NCBI RefSeq assembly: GCF_009749395.1
Contig: NZ_WBIR01000005.1
Span: 186,001-250,000, forward strand
Origin: Agromyces salentinus
Lineage (GTDB): Bacteria > Actinomycetota > Actinomycetes > Actinomycetales > Microbacteriaceae
Direction: 5' to 3'
Length of the DNA: 64,000 nucleotides
In this document: one piece after another, positions 33,447-41,014 of the stretch
Position numbering within the stretch: the first letter of the stretch is position 1
How the letters are laid out: each line of letters begins with the position of its first letter
Notes under the pieces: model-generated
Databases searched by the model: none
What the model was told of the DNA's origin: nothing
Seen by the model: the letters and a program-made list of their open reading frames with translations, nothing else
Position numbers and translations under genes: made by a program

Positions 33447-35927
33447 CTACGTGCAGGTGCTGCCCGAGTACGGCGCGGGGTAGGTCGAGTACTTGCCGAC
33501 CCCGTCCTTCCACGTGTAGCCGGAGACGGTCGCCGTGCCGTCGGCGACCTTCTTGCCGACCTTCCACAGGTAGGTCACCGTGGCGCCGGGGGCGACCTTG
33601 GTGAACTTCACCGTGCCCTCTGCGGTGGTCAGGCGGATGTCGGCGGCCAGCGCCGCCCCGTTCACCGCCGAGACGACGATGTACGCCTTCTCGTCGAGGC
33701 ACTGCGTGTGCGCCTTCACCTCGAGCGGCACGTCGGGCACGACGACGATCGCGACCGTGCCGGTCCAGGATGCCTCGGCCGAGAGGTTGCCCGCGGCATC
33801 CGTGGCCCGGGCGAGCACGGTGTGGGTGCCGTCGCCGACCTCGATCGGGCCGCTGACGGCCGTCCAGGCGCCGGCGTCCACCTTCGCCTCGAGCGCGGGC
33901 GGCGGCGTGTAGTCGTCGCTGCCGCTGATCGTGAGCACGACCTTCGACGTGTAGGTGCCGCCGGGGCCGGGCGCACCCGGGTCCGCGGCGATGGCGACGC
34001 TCGGGGCCGTCGTGTCGGCCGGCGGGTAGGACACGAGCTGCGGCGAGGCGAACGAGCCCACCGCGGGCGCGCCTGCATCGTTGACGATGTGGTTGATGCC
34101 GCCCGTGCCGTTCAGGAACACGCTCGTCATCGACTCGAACCGCACGTCCGCCGACTTCGGCGTCTGGATGCCGCTCTCGACGCGGATGTCCTGGCCGCCG
34201 TTGATCGTCTGGTCGAAGAACGAGTAGACGCCGAGACCCTGCGCCAGGTGCGAGGTCACGCCGTCGCCGACGCGGTACGACGCGTAGCCGAGCCGGTCGC
34301 CGTCCATGTACGCCGCCTGGGTCGGCGGGTCGTACGGGATCTCGCTCTGGTAGAAGATCGTGCGCCCGCCGTCGCCGTTCCAGACGACCTGGTTCTTCTG
34401 GTAGTGCTCGACGAACAGGCCGAGCGCGGTGACGTCGTCGCCGTTCACGACGAGGCCGTGGTCACCCGTGTTCGAGTCCCAGGCGACGCCCGCGCCGTGA
34501 TCGGCCCGCCAGGCCCAGATGTGGTCGAGCAGCGTGTTCGGGCTGTTGACCTCGATCGAGGTCGTGGCCTTGCCCGCCCACGGCCCGCCGATGCGGATGA
34601 ACACGTCGGTCAGGGTGGTCGGGTCGGCGGCGTCCGAGACGGATGCCCCGGTCGGGCCGACCTTCACGAGCACGTCGGAGTTCGTGGTGCCCGCGTCGAC
34701 CGTGAGGCCGGCGATCTTGACGCCCGCGACATCCGCGACCTCGATGGCCGCGTTGCCTGCGGTGGGCACGAGCGACGCGTAGCCGAGTCCGAGCACGACG
34801 GTGCCCGCCTCGTCGACCTGCAGGGCCTCGTCGAGTTCGTACACGCCGGGCGTGACGAGCAGGTTGAGGCCGCTCGCGAGCGCGGAGTTGAGCTCGGCGG
34901 CGGTGTCGCCGGGCTTGGCGATGAAGAACTCGGAGAGGTCGAGGCTCTCGCCGTCGGCGGCATCCGTCGACCAGTCGTGGCCGCGCGTGTCGGCCTTCGC
35001 CGCCGGCACGAACACCTTGTAGTCCTCGCCGTCGAGGTAGAGGAACGGGGACTCGCGGTTGATCGGCGTCTCGTCGACGACGGTCTTGTTGCCGGCGCCG
35101 CCGCCGGGCAGCGGTCCGAAGTCCTGCGCCGGTGCGCCCTCGACGCCGGAGAACACCATGTTCCAGACGCCGCCGTCCCACGTGCCGACGGTGGAGTTGC
35201 GCGTGAACCACTGCTGCTGCGAACCCGTGACGATCTCGCCGTCGACCTTCGAGTTCGCGAGGTAGCCACCGGAGGCGTACTCGCCGACGCGGCCGAAGAG
35301 GGTCAGGTCGCCCTGGATGTGCACGCGGCGCAGCGGGGCGGCCTGCGAGACCGCGAACCGCATCTGGTGCGGGTCGGTCACGCCGCTCGGGAACGGCCGG
35401 GTGGCGTCGACGCCGACGGGTCGCTGGATCGGGTTGATCGCGACGTTGCTGAGCGAGCGCCAGAACCTCGTGAGGGAGCCGGGCTGCTGGCAGTCCCACG
35501 GGTTCGCCTCGCACTGGCGCACGGGCTCGACGTGGATCGCCCCGTTGATGGTGACATCGTCGGGCGACGCGCCGAGGCCGGCGACGGCCTGGTAGTAGCC
35601 GAGCTCGGAGTTCACGATGCCGGTGGCGGTCGCCGGGTCGTCCTGCCCCGCGGCGCTGCCGTAGGTGCCGGGCTTGAAGAAGAACTGGTGGCGGTCGGCG
35701 CTGAACTCCTCCTCCTGCGAGGCCGCCATGAGCGCGGTGTTGATGTCGTCGACGGACCAGGTCTCGTCGAAGATGGTCACGTTGGGCCCGAAGTCGGGTT
35801 CGGCTGCAGCGGCGGCGGTCGCCGTCACGGTCACTCCTCCTGCGACCAGGGCCGCGATCGCGACACCCGATCCGATTCGTCGTGTCACGCCGGCGACCCC
35901 GGCGCGACGCGTTCGTTGCGTCGTCAC
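33447..35927 (-). CDS. secreted right-handed beta-helix protein with Ig-like domain, uncharacterised
   Basis: 826 residues. A Sec signal peptide (about residues 15-45, ending TATAAAAAEP) leads to a ~600-residue region with FGPNVTIFDETWSVDDIN, FFFKPGTYGSA, GLGASPDDVTING and LLVTPGVYELDEAL, the pattern of pectin-lyase-like beta-helices. I recall close relatives in Streptomyces annotated, without good support, as adenylyl cyclase or coagulation factor 5/8 proteins; no cyclase motif is visible. An Ig-like domain (TYTSKVVLTISGSDDYTPPP) and a C-terminal beta domain with Cys (SGSTCT end) follow. GTG 35927 is chosen because AAAGGAG lies five bases upstream. Probably polysaccharide-directed. Confidence 0.85.
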   Translation of the reverse strand: MTTQRTRRAGVAGVTRRIGSGVAIAALVAGGVTVTATAAAAAEPDFGPNVTIFDETWSVDDINTALMAASQEEEFSADRHQFFFKPGTYGSAAGQDDPATATGIVNSELGYYQAVAGLGASPDDVTINGAIHVEPVRQCEANPWDCQQPGSLTRFWRSLSNVAINPIQRPVGVDATRPFPSGVTDPHQMRFAVSQAAPLRRVHIQGDLTLFGRVGEYASGGYLANSKVDGEIVTGSQQQWFTRNSTVGTWDGGVWNMVFSGVEGAPAQDFGPLPGGGAGNKTVVDETPINRESPFLYLDGEDYKVFVPAAKADTRGHDWSTDAADGESLDLSEFFIAKPGDTAAELNSALASGLNLLVTPGVYELDEALQVDEAGTVVLGLGYASLVPTAGNAAIEVADVAGVKIAGLTVDAGTTNSDVLVKVGPTGASVSDAADPTTLTDVFIRIGGPWAGKATTSIEVNSPNTLLDHIWAWRADHGAGVAWDSNTGDHGLVVNGDDVTALGLFVEHYQKNQVVWNGDGGRTIFYQSEIPYDPPTQAAYMDGDRLGYASYRVGDGVTSHLAQGLGVYSFFDQTINGGQDIRVESGIQTPKSADVRFESMTSVFLNGTGGINHIVNDAGAPAVGSFASPQLVSYPPADTTAPSVAIAADPGAPGPGGTYTSKVVLTISGSDDYTPPPALEAKVDAGAWTAVSGPIEVGDGTHTVLARATDAAGNLSAEASWTGTVAIVVVPDVPLEVKAHTQCLDEKAYIVVSAVNGAALAADIRLTTAEGTVKFTKVAPGATVTYLWKVGKKVADGTATVSGYTWKDGVGKYSTYPAPYSGSTCT

Positions 35928-36028
35928 ATGTTCTCCTTTGAACGGCGGTCGGCGGTGCCCCGCGATCGACCGGTGGATCCATTGCGATGGTGCACGCCGT
36001 CGCCGTCGTCGGCGCGGTCGCACTCGTC

Positions 36029-36061
36029 ACCCTAGCGAGAAGTTACTTACTTGTCAGTAAC
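36029..36061 (-). promoter_or_regulatory. promoter of the beta-helix gene with overlapping palindrome
   Basis: On the minus strand CTGACA (36052-36057) and TAGGGT (36029-36034) are separated by 17 bp, a good -35/-10 pair, giving a leader of about 95 bases. A nested palindrome, GTTAC-N10-GTAAC (36042-36061) containing TTACT-TGTC-AGTAA (36047-36060), covers the -35 box: a repressor site is likely. The patch is AT-rich relative to its surroundings. Confidence 0.6.
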
Positions 36062-36107
36062 CAATTCAGCGGATGCCCCGAGCCACCGCCTCCGGCCGTG
36101 ATGCGCC

Positions 36108-36113
36108 TACGCT
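36108..36113 (+). promoter_or_regulatory. -10 hexamer TACGCT, leaderless start of the FAD oxidoreductase gene
   Basis: TACGCT ends six bases before ATG 36120. Confidence 0.7.
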
Positions 36114-36119
36114 CGACAC

Positions 36120-37865
36120 ATGCCCCTCCCCCACACCGGCCACGATGTCGTGATCGTCGGCGGCGGTCACAACGGCCTCACCGCCGCCGCCTACCTGGCC
36201 CGCGCCGGCCTCCGCGTGCTGCTCCTCGAACGCGACGACCACCTCGGCGGCGCCGCGGTCTCGGCGCAGGCGTTCGACGGCGTCGACGCCCGCCTCTCCC
36301 GCTACTCCTACCTCGTCAGCCTGCTGCCGCAGCGCGTCATCGACGACCTCGGGCTCGACATCACGCTCGTGCGGCGGCGCTTCTCGTCGTACACGCCCGA
36401 CCCGCGCGACCCGTCGCGCGGCCTCCTCATCGACGCCGAGGCCGGCCCCGAGGCATCCGCCGCCGCCTTCGCACGCATCGGAGCCGAAGCGGATGCCGCC
36501 GCCTGGGGCGCCTTCTCCGACCAGACCGCGCGGCTGGCCGAACGCCTGTTCCCGACGCTCACCGAACCGCTGCCGACGCGCGAGGAGGCGCGCCGGCTCG
36601 TGGACGACCAGGATGCCTGGTCGGCATTCGTCGAGCGGCCCCTCGCGGAGGCGATCGACACCCGCTTCGCCGACGACCTCGTGCGCGGCGTCGTCGCCAC
36701 CGACGGGCTCATCGGCACGTTCACCGAGCTGGACGACCCGGCCCTCGACGCGAACCGCTGCTTCCTGTACCACGTCATCGGCGGAGGCACCGGCGACTGG
36801 GACGTGCCCGTCGGCGGCATGGGCGACGTGACGGGCGAGCTCGCGCGAGTCGCCCGCGAGTCGGGTGCCGAGCTGGTGACGGGTGCGGAGGTGCTCGCCG
36901 TGGACGCCGACGGCGGACGGGTGCACTACCGGCTCGACGGGGTCGAGCAAGTCGCCTCGGCGCGCACCGTGCTCGCGAACGTGGCCCCGATCGTACTCGA
37001 CCGCCTGCTCGATGCCGGCGCCGACGCGGCAGCTGCCGCCGACGCACGCGCGGCCGCGGCCGCTCCGGGCTCGGCCGCTCCGGGCTCGGACTCGGGCTCG
37101 GCGTCCGCGGTCGCCCCGAGGCACCAGTCTCCGTTCGTGCCCGACGTGCCCGTGGGCCTGCCGGCCGTCGTGCGCGAGCGGCTGCGCCAGCTCTCCGAAC
37201 CCGAGGGGGCGCAGGTCAAGGTGAACCTTCTGCTCACGCGCCTGCCCCGCCTCCGTGACGAGCAGGTCGACGCGGAGGCCGCCTTCTCGGGCACGTTCCA
37301 CATCAACGAGCTCGAGTCGCAGCTCGCGACGGCCTACCGCACCGCCGCCCGCGGCGAGGTGCCGTCCCCGCTGCCGTGCGAGATCTACTGCCACACACTG
37401 AGCGACCCGTCGATCCTCGCCCCCGAGCTCGTCGAGGCCGGCTGGCACACGCTCACCGTGTTCGGACTGCACGTGCCGCACCGCCTCGTGGAGCGGCTCG
37501 GCAACGACGTCCTGCGCGAGCGGCTGCAGGCCGAGGTGCTCGCCTCCCTGAACTCGGTGCTCGCCGAACCCGTCGAAGACATCATCGCGACGGATGCCGC
37601 GGGCCGCCCCTGCATCGAGACGAAGACCACGCTCGACCTCGAGCATGCGCTCGGCATGCCGGGCGGCAACATCTTCCACGGGCCGCTGTCCTGGCCGTGG
37701 GCGGAGCCGGGTACCGCCCTCACGACGCCGGCCGAGCGATGGGGCGTCGCGACGCGGCATCCGCGGGTCCTGCTGTGCGGATCGGGCGCGGTGCGCGGCG
37801 GGGCGGTGAGCGGCATCGGCGGCCACAACGCCGCGATGGCCGTGCTCGAGGCCGGCACCGACTGA
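36120..37865 (+). CDS. FAD/NAD(P)-dependent oxidoreductase, phytoene-desaturase-like (PYROXD2 group)
   Basis: 581 residues. DVVIVGGGHNGLTAAAYLARAG with LLLERDDHLGG is the FAD-binding Rossmann start, and HPRVLLCGSGAVRGGAVSGIGGHNAA at the end closes the FAD site, as in carotenoid desaturase-like amine/hydride oxidases. A low-complexity Ala/Gly/Ser loop (about residues 300-335) interrupts the middle. No carotenoid genes are near, so the substrate is unknown. The leaderless promoter fixes the start. The TetR gene lies 40 bp downstream but has its own promoter and operator. Confidence 0.87.
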   Translation: MPLPHTGHDVVIVGGGHNGLTAAAYLARAGLRVLLLERDDHLGGAAVSAQAFDGVDARLSRYSYLVSLLPQRVIDDLGLDITLVRRRFSSYTPDPRDPSRGLLIDAEAGPEASAAAFARIGAEADAAAWGAFSDQTARLAERLFPTLTEPLPTREEARRLVDDQDAWSAFVERPLAEAIDTRFADDLVRGVVATDGLIGTFTELDDPALDANRCFLYHVIGGGTGDWDVPVGGMGDVTGELARVARESGAELVTGAEVLAVDADGGRVHYRLDGVEQVASARTVLANVAPIVLDRLLDAGADAAAAADARAAAAAPGSAAPGSDSGSASAVAPRHQSPFVPDVPVGLPAVVRERLRQLSEPEGAQVKVNLLLTRLPRLRDEQVDAEAAFSGTFHINELESQLATAYRTAARGEVPSPLPCEIYCHTLSDPSILAPELVEAGWHTLTVFGLHVPHRLVERLGNDVLRERLQAEVLASLNSVLAEPVEDIIATDAAGRPCIETKTTLDLEHALGMPGGNIFHGPLSWPWAEPGTALTTPAERWGVATRHPRVLLCGSGAVRGGAVSGIGGHNAAMAVLEAGTD

Positions 37866-37880
37866 CGGGGGCGCGCCGGG

Positions 37881-37899
37881 CCATACCTTCGGGTACGGT
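37881..37899 (+). promoter_or_regulatory. operator CCATACC-TTCG-GGTACGG overlapping the -10 of tetR
   Basis: The 18-bp near-perfect palindrome (37881-37898) overlaps TACGGT (37894-37899), which ends six bases before ATG 37906. The same design (CCGTACC-GTAT-GGTACGG) occurs before the doxX-like gene at 38848-38865, so the TetR protein probably represses itself and that gene. Confidence 0.75.
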
Positions 37900-37905
37900 T
37901 CACGT

Positions 37906-38520
37906 ATGTCCACGACCAGGCAGCGATGGCTCGACGAGGGACTCGCGGTGCTCGCCGAGGAGGGCGAGGGCGGGTTGCGCATCGACCGCCTCGCCGCGAG
38001 GCTCGGCCTCACGAAGGGCTCGTTCTTCCACCACTTCGGCGGCGCTGCCGGGTTCCGCACCGCACTGCTCGAGGAGCATGAGCGCACGGCGCTGGCGGCA
38101 CTGACGGAGGCTGTCGGGTCACGCGCCGACGACGGCACCGGCGACGGCACGGGCGCCGGCACGGACGCGACGCTCGCCTGGCTCACCGAGCGCATGACGG
38201 CCGAGCCGGGCGCGACCCGCCGAACCCGCCTGGATCTCGCCGTGCGGGCATGGGCGGCATCCGACCCCGAGGCGCGCGAGACGCAGGCACGCCTGGACGC
38301 CGCCGCGATCGACGCCCTGCAGGCGGCCTGGCGGCCCGCCGTCTCCTCCGACGAGGACGCCCGCGTCGCCGCCCTCGTGCCCTACCTCGTCGCGCTCGGC
38401 GCGGCCGCCATGGTGCCGCCGGTCACGGCCGACGAACTCCGTCGCGTCTACGACCTGCTGCTGGCCACCGTGCCCGAGGTCACAGCACGAAGCTCCAGAG
38501 CAGTGTCGCGACGCAGATGA
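37906..38520 (+). CDS. TetR family transcriptional regulator
   Basis: 204 residues. GGLRIDRLAARLGLTKGSFFHHFGG (about residues 25-49) is the helix-turn-helix; a Gly/Thr/Asp-rich stretch near 75-88 links to the ligand domain. Transcription is predicted leaderless from a -10 box buried in a palindromic operator. Its 3' end overlaps the convergent doxX-like gene by 41 bp, and that gene's promoter carries the same operator, which makes it the leading target. Confidence 0.9.
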   Translation: MSTTRQRWLDEGLAVLAEEGEGGLRIDRLAARLGLTKGSFFHHFGGAAGFRTALLEEHERTALAALTEAVGSRADDGTGDGTGAGTDATLAWLTERMTAEPGATRRTRLDLAVRAWAASDPEARETQARLDAAAIDALQAAWRPAVSSDEDARVAALVPYLVALGAAAMVPPVTADELRRVYDLLLATVPEVTARSSRAVSRRR

Positions 38521-38839
38521 CGAGCATCCCGGTCGCGTTCAGGAAGAGCGTTCGACCGAGGTCGCGGGCGGCGACGTGCATGATGATCGCCACGACGAAG
38601 TACGCGATGAGCGCCGCACAGGTGATCACCCCGAGGGAGGGAACCCAGATCCCGGCGATCAGGCCGGCCGCAGCCGCGAGCTTGATGGGCGTGAAGATCC
38701 ACCACCACCGGCGCGGGAATCCCACGTCCTCGAAGCACGCCGCCACGAAGGCGACGGGCTTGAAGCTGATGGCGGCGTCGACGAGCTGGATCAGCGCGAG
38801 CACGACGACCGGCCAGACCGGGTCCGCAACGAGGCTCAT
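38480..38839 (-). CDS. DoxX-like small membrane protein
   Basis: 119 residues, four hydrophobic helices: VVVLALIQLVDAAISF, a central FTPIKLAAAAGLIAGIWVP segment and two more. The pattern fits DoxX/DoxD-like proteins, often linked to redox or detoxification. The start lies seven bases after TACGGT, which overlaps an 18-bp palindrome shared with the tetR promoter. It overlaps the tail of tetR by 41 bp, so convergent transcription could also regulate it. Confidence 0.82.
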   Translation of the reverse strand: MSLVADPVWPVVVLALIQLVDAAISFKPVAFVAACFEDVGFPRRWWWIFTPIKLAAAAGLIAGIWVPSLGVITCAALIAYFVVAIIMHVAARDLGRTLFLNATGMLVICVATLLWSFVL

Positions 38840-38846
38840 GCTGCAT

Positions 38847-38865
38847 ACCGTACCGTATGGTACGG
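38847..38865 (-). promoter_or_regulatory. operator CCGTACC-GTAT-GGTACGG overlapping the -10 of the doxX-like gene
   Basis: A perfect palindrome (38848-38865, 7-bp arms, 4-bp centre) overlaps TACGGT (38847-38852 on the minus strand), which ends seven bases before ATG 38839. Its match to the site at 37881-37898 is 7/7 on one arm and 6/7 on the other. Confidence 0.78.
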
Positions 38866-38881
38866 AGGAGCCGCCAGCGAA

Positions 38882-39241
38882 TCAGCCGAGGAACACCCAG
38901 CCGAGCCCGACCAGGAGGGCGAAGACGCCGAGCACGATGCTCGGCACGGCGGTCTCGCGGCGCTTGACATGCAGTGCGGTGCCGACCGCCATGGTGAGCG
39001 CGAGCGCGAATGCGGCGACGGGCGTCAGCCACGGCAGGATGCCGGTCGCGGCGGGGAGGACGAGGCCGAGCGCACCCAGGAACTCGAGGATGCCGACGGC
39101 ACGCGCCTGGCCGTCGGAGAGATCCTCCATGTAGCCCATCTTCTCGATGAGCTTCTCGCGCGGCGTGAGGCTCTTCGTGATGCCGGCGGCGAGGAAGAGG
39201 AGGGCGAGCAGCCCGGTCGCGATCCAGAGGGCGATGATCAT
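38882..39241 (-). CDS. DoxX family membrane protein
   Basis: 119 residues, four membrane helices: IIALWIATGLLALLFLAAGITK, then KMGYMEDLSDGQARAVGILEFLGALGLVLPA as in DoxX quinone-oxidoreductase-associated proteins. ATG 39241 is chosen because GGAG lies six bases upstream; a TTG at 39253 is less likely. It diverges from the HxlR gene across a cluster of GTGCGT half-sites, so HxlR probably controls it. It is the same length as the neighbouring doxX-like protein but only distantly similar. Confidence 0.85.
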   Translation of the reverse strand: MIIALWIATGLLALLFLAAGITKSLTPREKLIEKMGYMEDLSDGQARAVGILEFLGALGLVLPAATGILPWLTPVAAFALALTMAVGTALHVKRRETAVPSIVLGVFALLVGLGWVFLG

Positions 39242-39272
39242 CAGGTTCTCCAAAGTAAGTCGGTTACGATCA

Positions 39273-39350
39273 GTGCGTGACGCACGATCGGTGACTCTAG
39301 CCGGTCACCGCCCCGCACTTCACCGTGCGTCACGCACCTCGAGGTGCGTG
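39273..39350. promoter_or_regulatory. operator cluster of five GTGCGT/ACGCAC half-sites
   Basis: GTGCGT-G-ACGCAC (39273-39285) and GTGCGT-C-ACGCAC (39325-39337) are 13-bp palindromes with centres exactly 52 bp apart, about five helical turns. The second overlaps a perfect 20-bp palindrome, 39331-39350, with arms CACGCACCTC and GAGGTGCGTG. All lie between the divergent doxX and hxlR genes. Confidence 0.8.
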
Positions 39351-39381
39351 GCCTCGCACCGAACCCCTCCGAAAGGACCCC

Positions 39382-39813
39382 ATGACGATCACGGATGCCG
39401 CACCGGCCCGCCTCGGCGACGACGTCGGAGCCTGCAGCTCGGCGCCCGTCGACCCGTGCGGCAGCGAGAGCAGCGAGGCGCGCATCATCCGCGACGTCCT
39501 CTCGCGCGTCGGCGACAAGTGGAGCTTGCTGGTCATCCGGATGCTGCACAACGGGCCGCTGCGCTTCACCCAGCTCCAGCGCAGCATCGACGGCATCTCG
39601 CACCGCATGCTCACCCAGACCCTGCGCAACCTCGAGCGCGACGGGCTGGTCTCCCGAACGAGCTACCCCGAGATCCCGCCGCGGGTCGAGTACGCGGCGA
39701 CCGACCTCGGGCGCTCGCTCGCGCTGCCCGTGCTCGGGCTCGTCGAGTGGGCGTCGGGCAACCACGCGAGCATCACCGACGCGCGCGACGCGTTCGACGC
39801 GGCGCGGGACTGA
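39382..39813 (+). CDS. HxlR family transcriptional regulator
   Basis: 143 residues. A Cys in GACSSAP near the N-terminus could be redox-active, as in some HxlR/QorR proteins. The winged helix follows: RVGDKWSLLVIRMLHNGPLRF and RSIDGISHRMLTQTLRNLERDGLV, then YAATDLGRSL. AAAGGA lies seven bases before ATG 39382. It is divergent from a DoxX membrane protein gene with repeated palindromes between; redox or electrophile sensing is a reasonable guess. Confidence 0.9.
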   Translation: MTITDAAPARLGDDVGACSSAPVDPCGSESSEARIIRDVLSRVGDKWSLLVIRMLHNGPLRFTQLQRSIDGISHRMLTQTLRNLERDGLVSRTSYPEIPPRVEYAATDLGRSLALPVLGLVEWASGNHASITDARDAFDAARD

Positions 39814-39884
39814 GCGGGGCTCCCGGTCGGCATGGGCCGCGCGCTGGCGACCGGCATCGGAGCCGGAACTCGCCGCGGCGCGGA

Positions 39885-40250
39885 CTAGACGATGAGGAAG
39901 AGCTGGCCGAACACGAGCGCGGCGATGATGAAGAGCACGACGATCGTGCCGACGATCGCGAGCGACTTGACCGACAGGTTCGCGACGGCGTAGCCCACGA
40001 GGAACGGCAGCGCCAGCAGGAAGATCGTGACGATCCACCAGAAGGCGGTGTACCCGCCCTGGCTGGTCTCGTCGAGGCGGCCGGAGAAGAGCTGCTGCGT
40101 GTTCGGGTGCGTCGCGAACGCGAATGCCCCCGAGAGCGGGACGGCGATGAACGCCGCCACGATCAGTCCGGCGAGGAACCCCCACAGGCCCGACTTGCCC
40201 TCGTCGATGTGCATCGCCTCTTCGTGCTGCTGCTTGGCCTTCGAAGTCAT
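39885..40250 (-). CDS. small membrane protein, three predicted helices, unknown
   Basis: 121 residues from ATG 40250 (MTSKAKQQHEEAMHIDEGKS is a charged N-terminus). Three hydrophobic segments follow: LWGFLAGLIVAAFIAVPLSGAF, AFWWIVTIFLLALPFLVGYAV and SLAIVGTIVVLFIIAALVF. TAGAGT on the minus strand ends seven bases before the ATG, which favours this start over GTG 40259. No family recognised. Confidence 0.75.
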   Translation of the reverse strand: MTSKAKQQHEEAMHIDEGKSGLWGFLAGLIVAAFIAVPLSGAFAFATHPNTQQLFSGRLDETSQGGYTAFWWIVTIFLLALPFLVGYAVANLSVKSLAIVGTIVVLFIIAALVFGQLFLIV

Positions 40251-40257
40251 GCGGCTC

Positions 40258-40263
40258 ACTCTA
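40258..40263 (-). promoter_or_regulatory. -10 hexamer TAGAGT before the small membrane protein gene
   Basis: TAGAGT ends seven bases before ATG 40250 on the minus strand. Confidence 0.55.
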
Positions 40264-40316
40264 GTAGTACGGGGCTCACGGGATTAGCCTGAAAACACCG
40301 ACGATCGGGGACGAAG

Positions 40317-40952
40317 ATGACCGTGAAACCGACTGGCCACTATCAGCACCGGGCCGACGGCCTGTACCTGCAGTTCGACCGGCTCTTCCACGCACCGATC
40401 GAGGACGTCTGGTACAGCCTCACCAACCCGACCGCGATGAAGTCCTGGATCGGCACCTACACGGGGCGCCCGGCGACGGGTGCCGTGCGCTTCCAGATGA
40501 CCGAGGAGGGCGCCGACTGGATCAACGTCACGGTCCTCGAATGCGAGGCGCCGCACCGGTTCACGGTCGATTCCGGGACGGGTCCGTCGGCGATGCGCCT
40601 GTTCTGCCACCTCCGCGAGGCCGGGGGCATGACGACGCTGACCCTCGGCCAGCGAGCGAAGGACGATTTCGACGCGTCGAGCATGGGCCCCGGCTGGGAC
40701 TACTACCTCGACCGGCTCATCGCCGCCCGCACCGGCGCGCCCCAGCCGGCATGGGAGGCGTACTACCCGGCGTTCCGCACGTACTACCGCGACCTCACGC
40801 CGCCTGCTCACACCACCCCGACGGGACCCGGGTTCCAACGAGGAGGTCGCGGCGAGCCGGGTCACGGTCCCGAAGACGGGTTCGACCCGGCGCACGACGC
40901 CGACCTCCGGGCGCCGTTGCGGCACGACGGCAGGGTCGCGGCGCCCGAGTGA
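40317..40952 (+). CDS. SRPBCC / AHSA1-like domain protein
   Basis: 211 residues. LQFDRLFHAPIEDVWYSLTNPTAMKSWIG, then VRFQMTEEGADWINVTVLE and the C-terminal long helix (GPGWDYYLDRLIAARTG) outline the START-like hydrophobic-cavity fold of Aha1-type proteins. A polar Gly/Pro/Arg-rich tail of about 45 residues follows. The ligand is unknown. TTAGCC-like sequence near 40285 may be its -10, leaving a leader with GGGGA ahead of the ATG. Divergent from the small membrane protein gene. Confidence 0.82.
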   Translation: MTVKPTGHYQHRADGLYLQFDRLFHAPIEDVWYSLTNPTAMKSWIGTYTGRPATGAVRFQMTEEGADWINVTVLECEAPHRFTVDSGTGPSAMRLFCHLREAGGMTTLTLGQRAKDDFDASSMGPGWDYYLDRLIAARTGAPQPAWEAYYPAFRTYYRDLTPPAHTTPTGPGFQRGGRGEPGHGPEDGFDPAHDADLRAPLRHDGRVAAPE

Positions 40953-41002
40953 TCTCCGCGTCGGCGCGGCGCGGCGGCGGAAGGCGCGCAGTGCGCGCTC
41001 CC

Positions 41003-41008
41003 TAAACT
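41003..41008 (+). promoter_or_regulatory. -10 hexamer TAAACT, leaderless GTG start of the AI-2E-type gene
   Basis: TAAACT ends six bases before GTG 41015. Confidence 0.7.
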
Positions 41009-41014
41009 GACGCC

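Noticed and set aside
33447-35927. Annotating the beta-helix protein as an adenylyl cyclase
   Set aside because: None of the known cyclase active-site patterns is visible; the signal peptide, helix repeats and Ig-like domain indicate a secreted, probably carbohydrate-directed protein.
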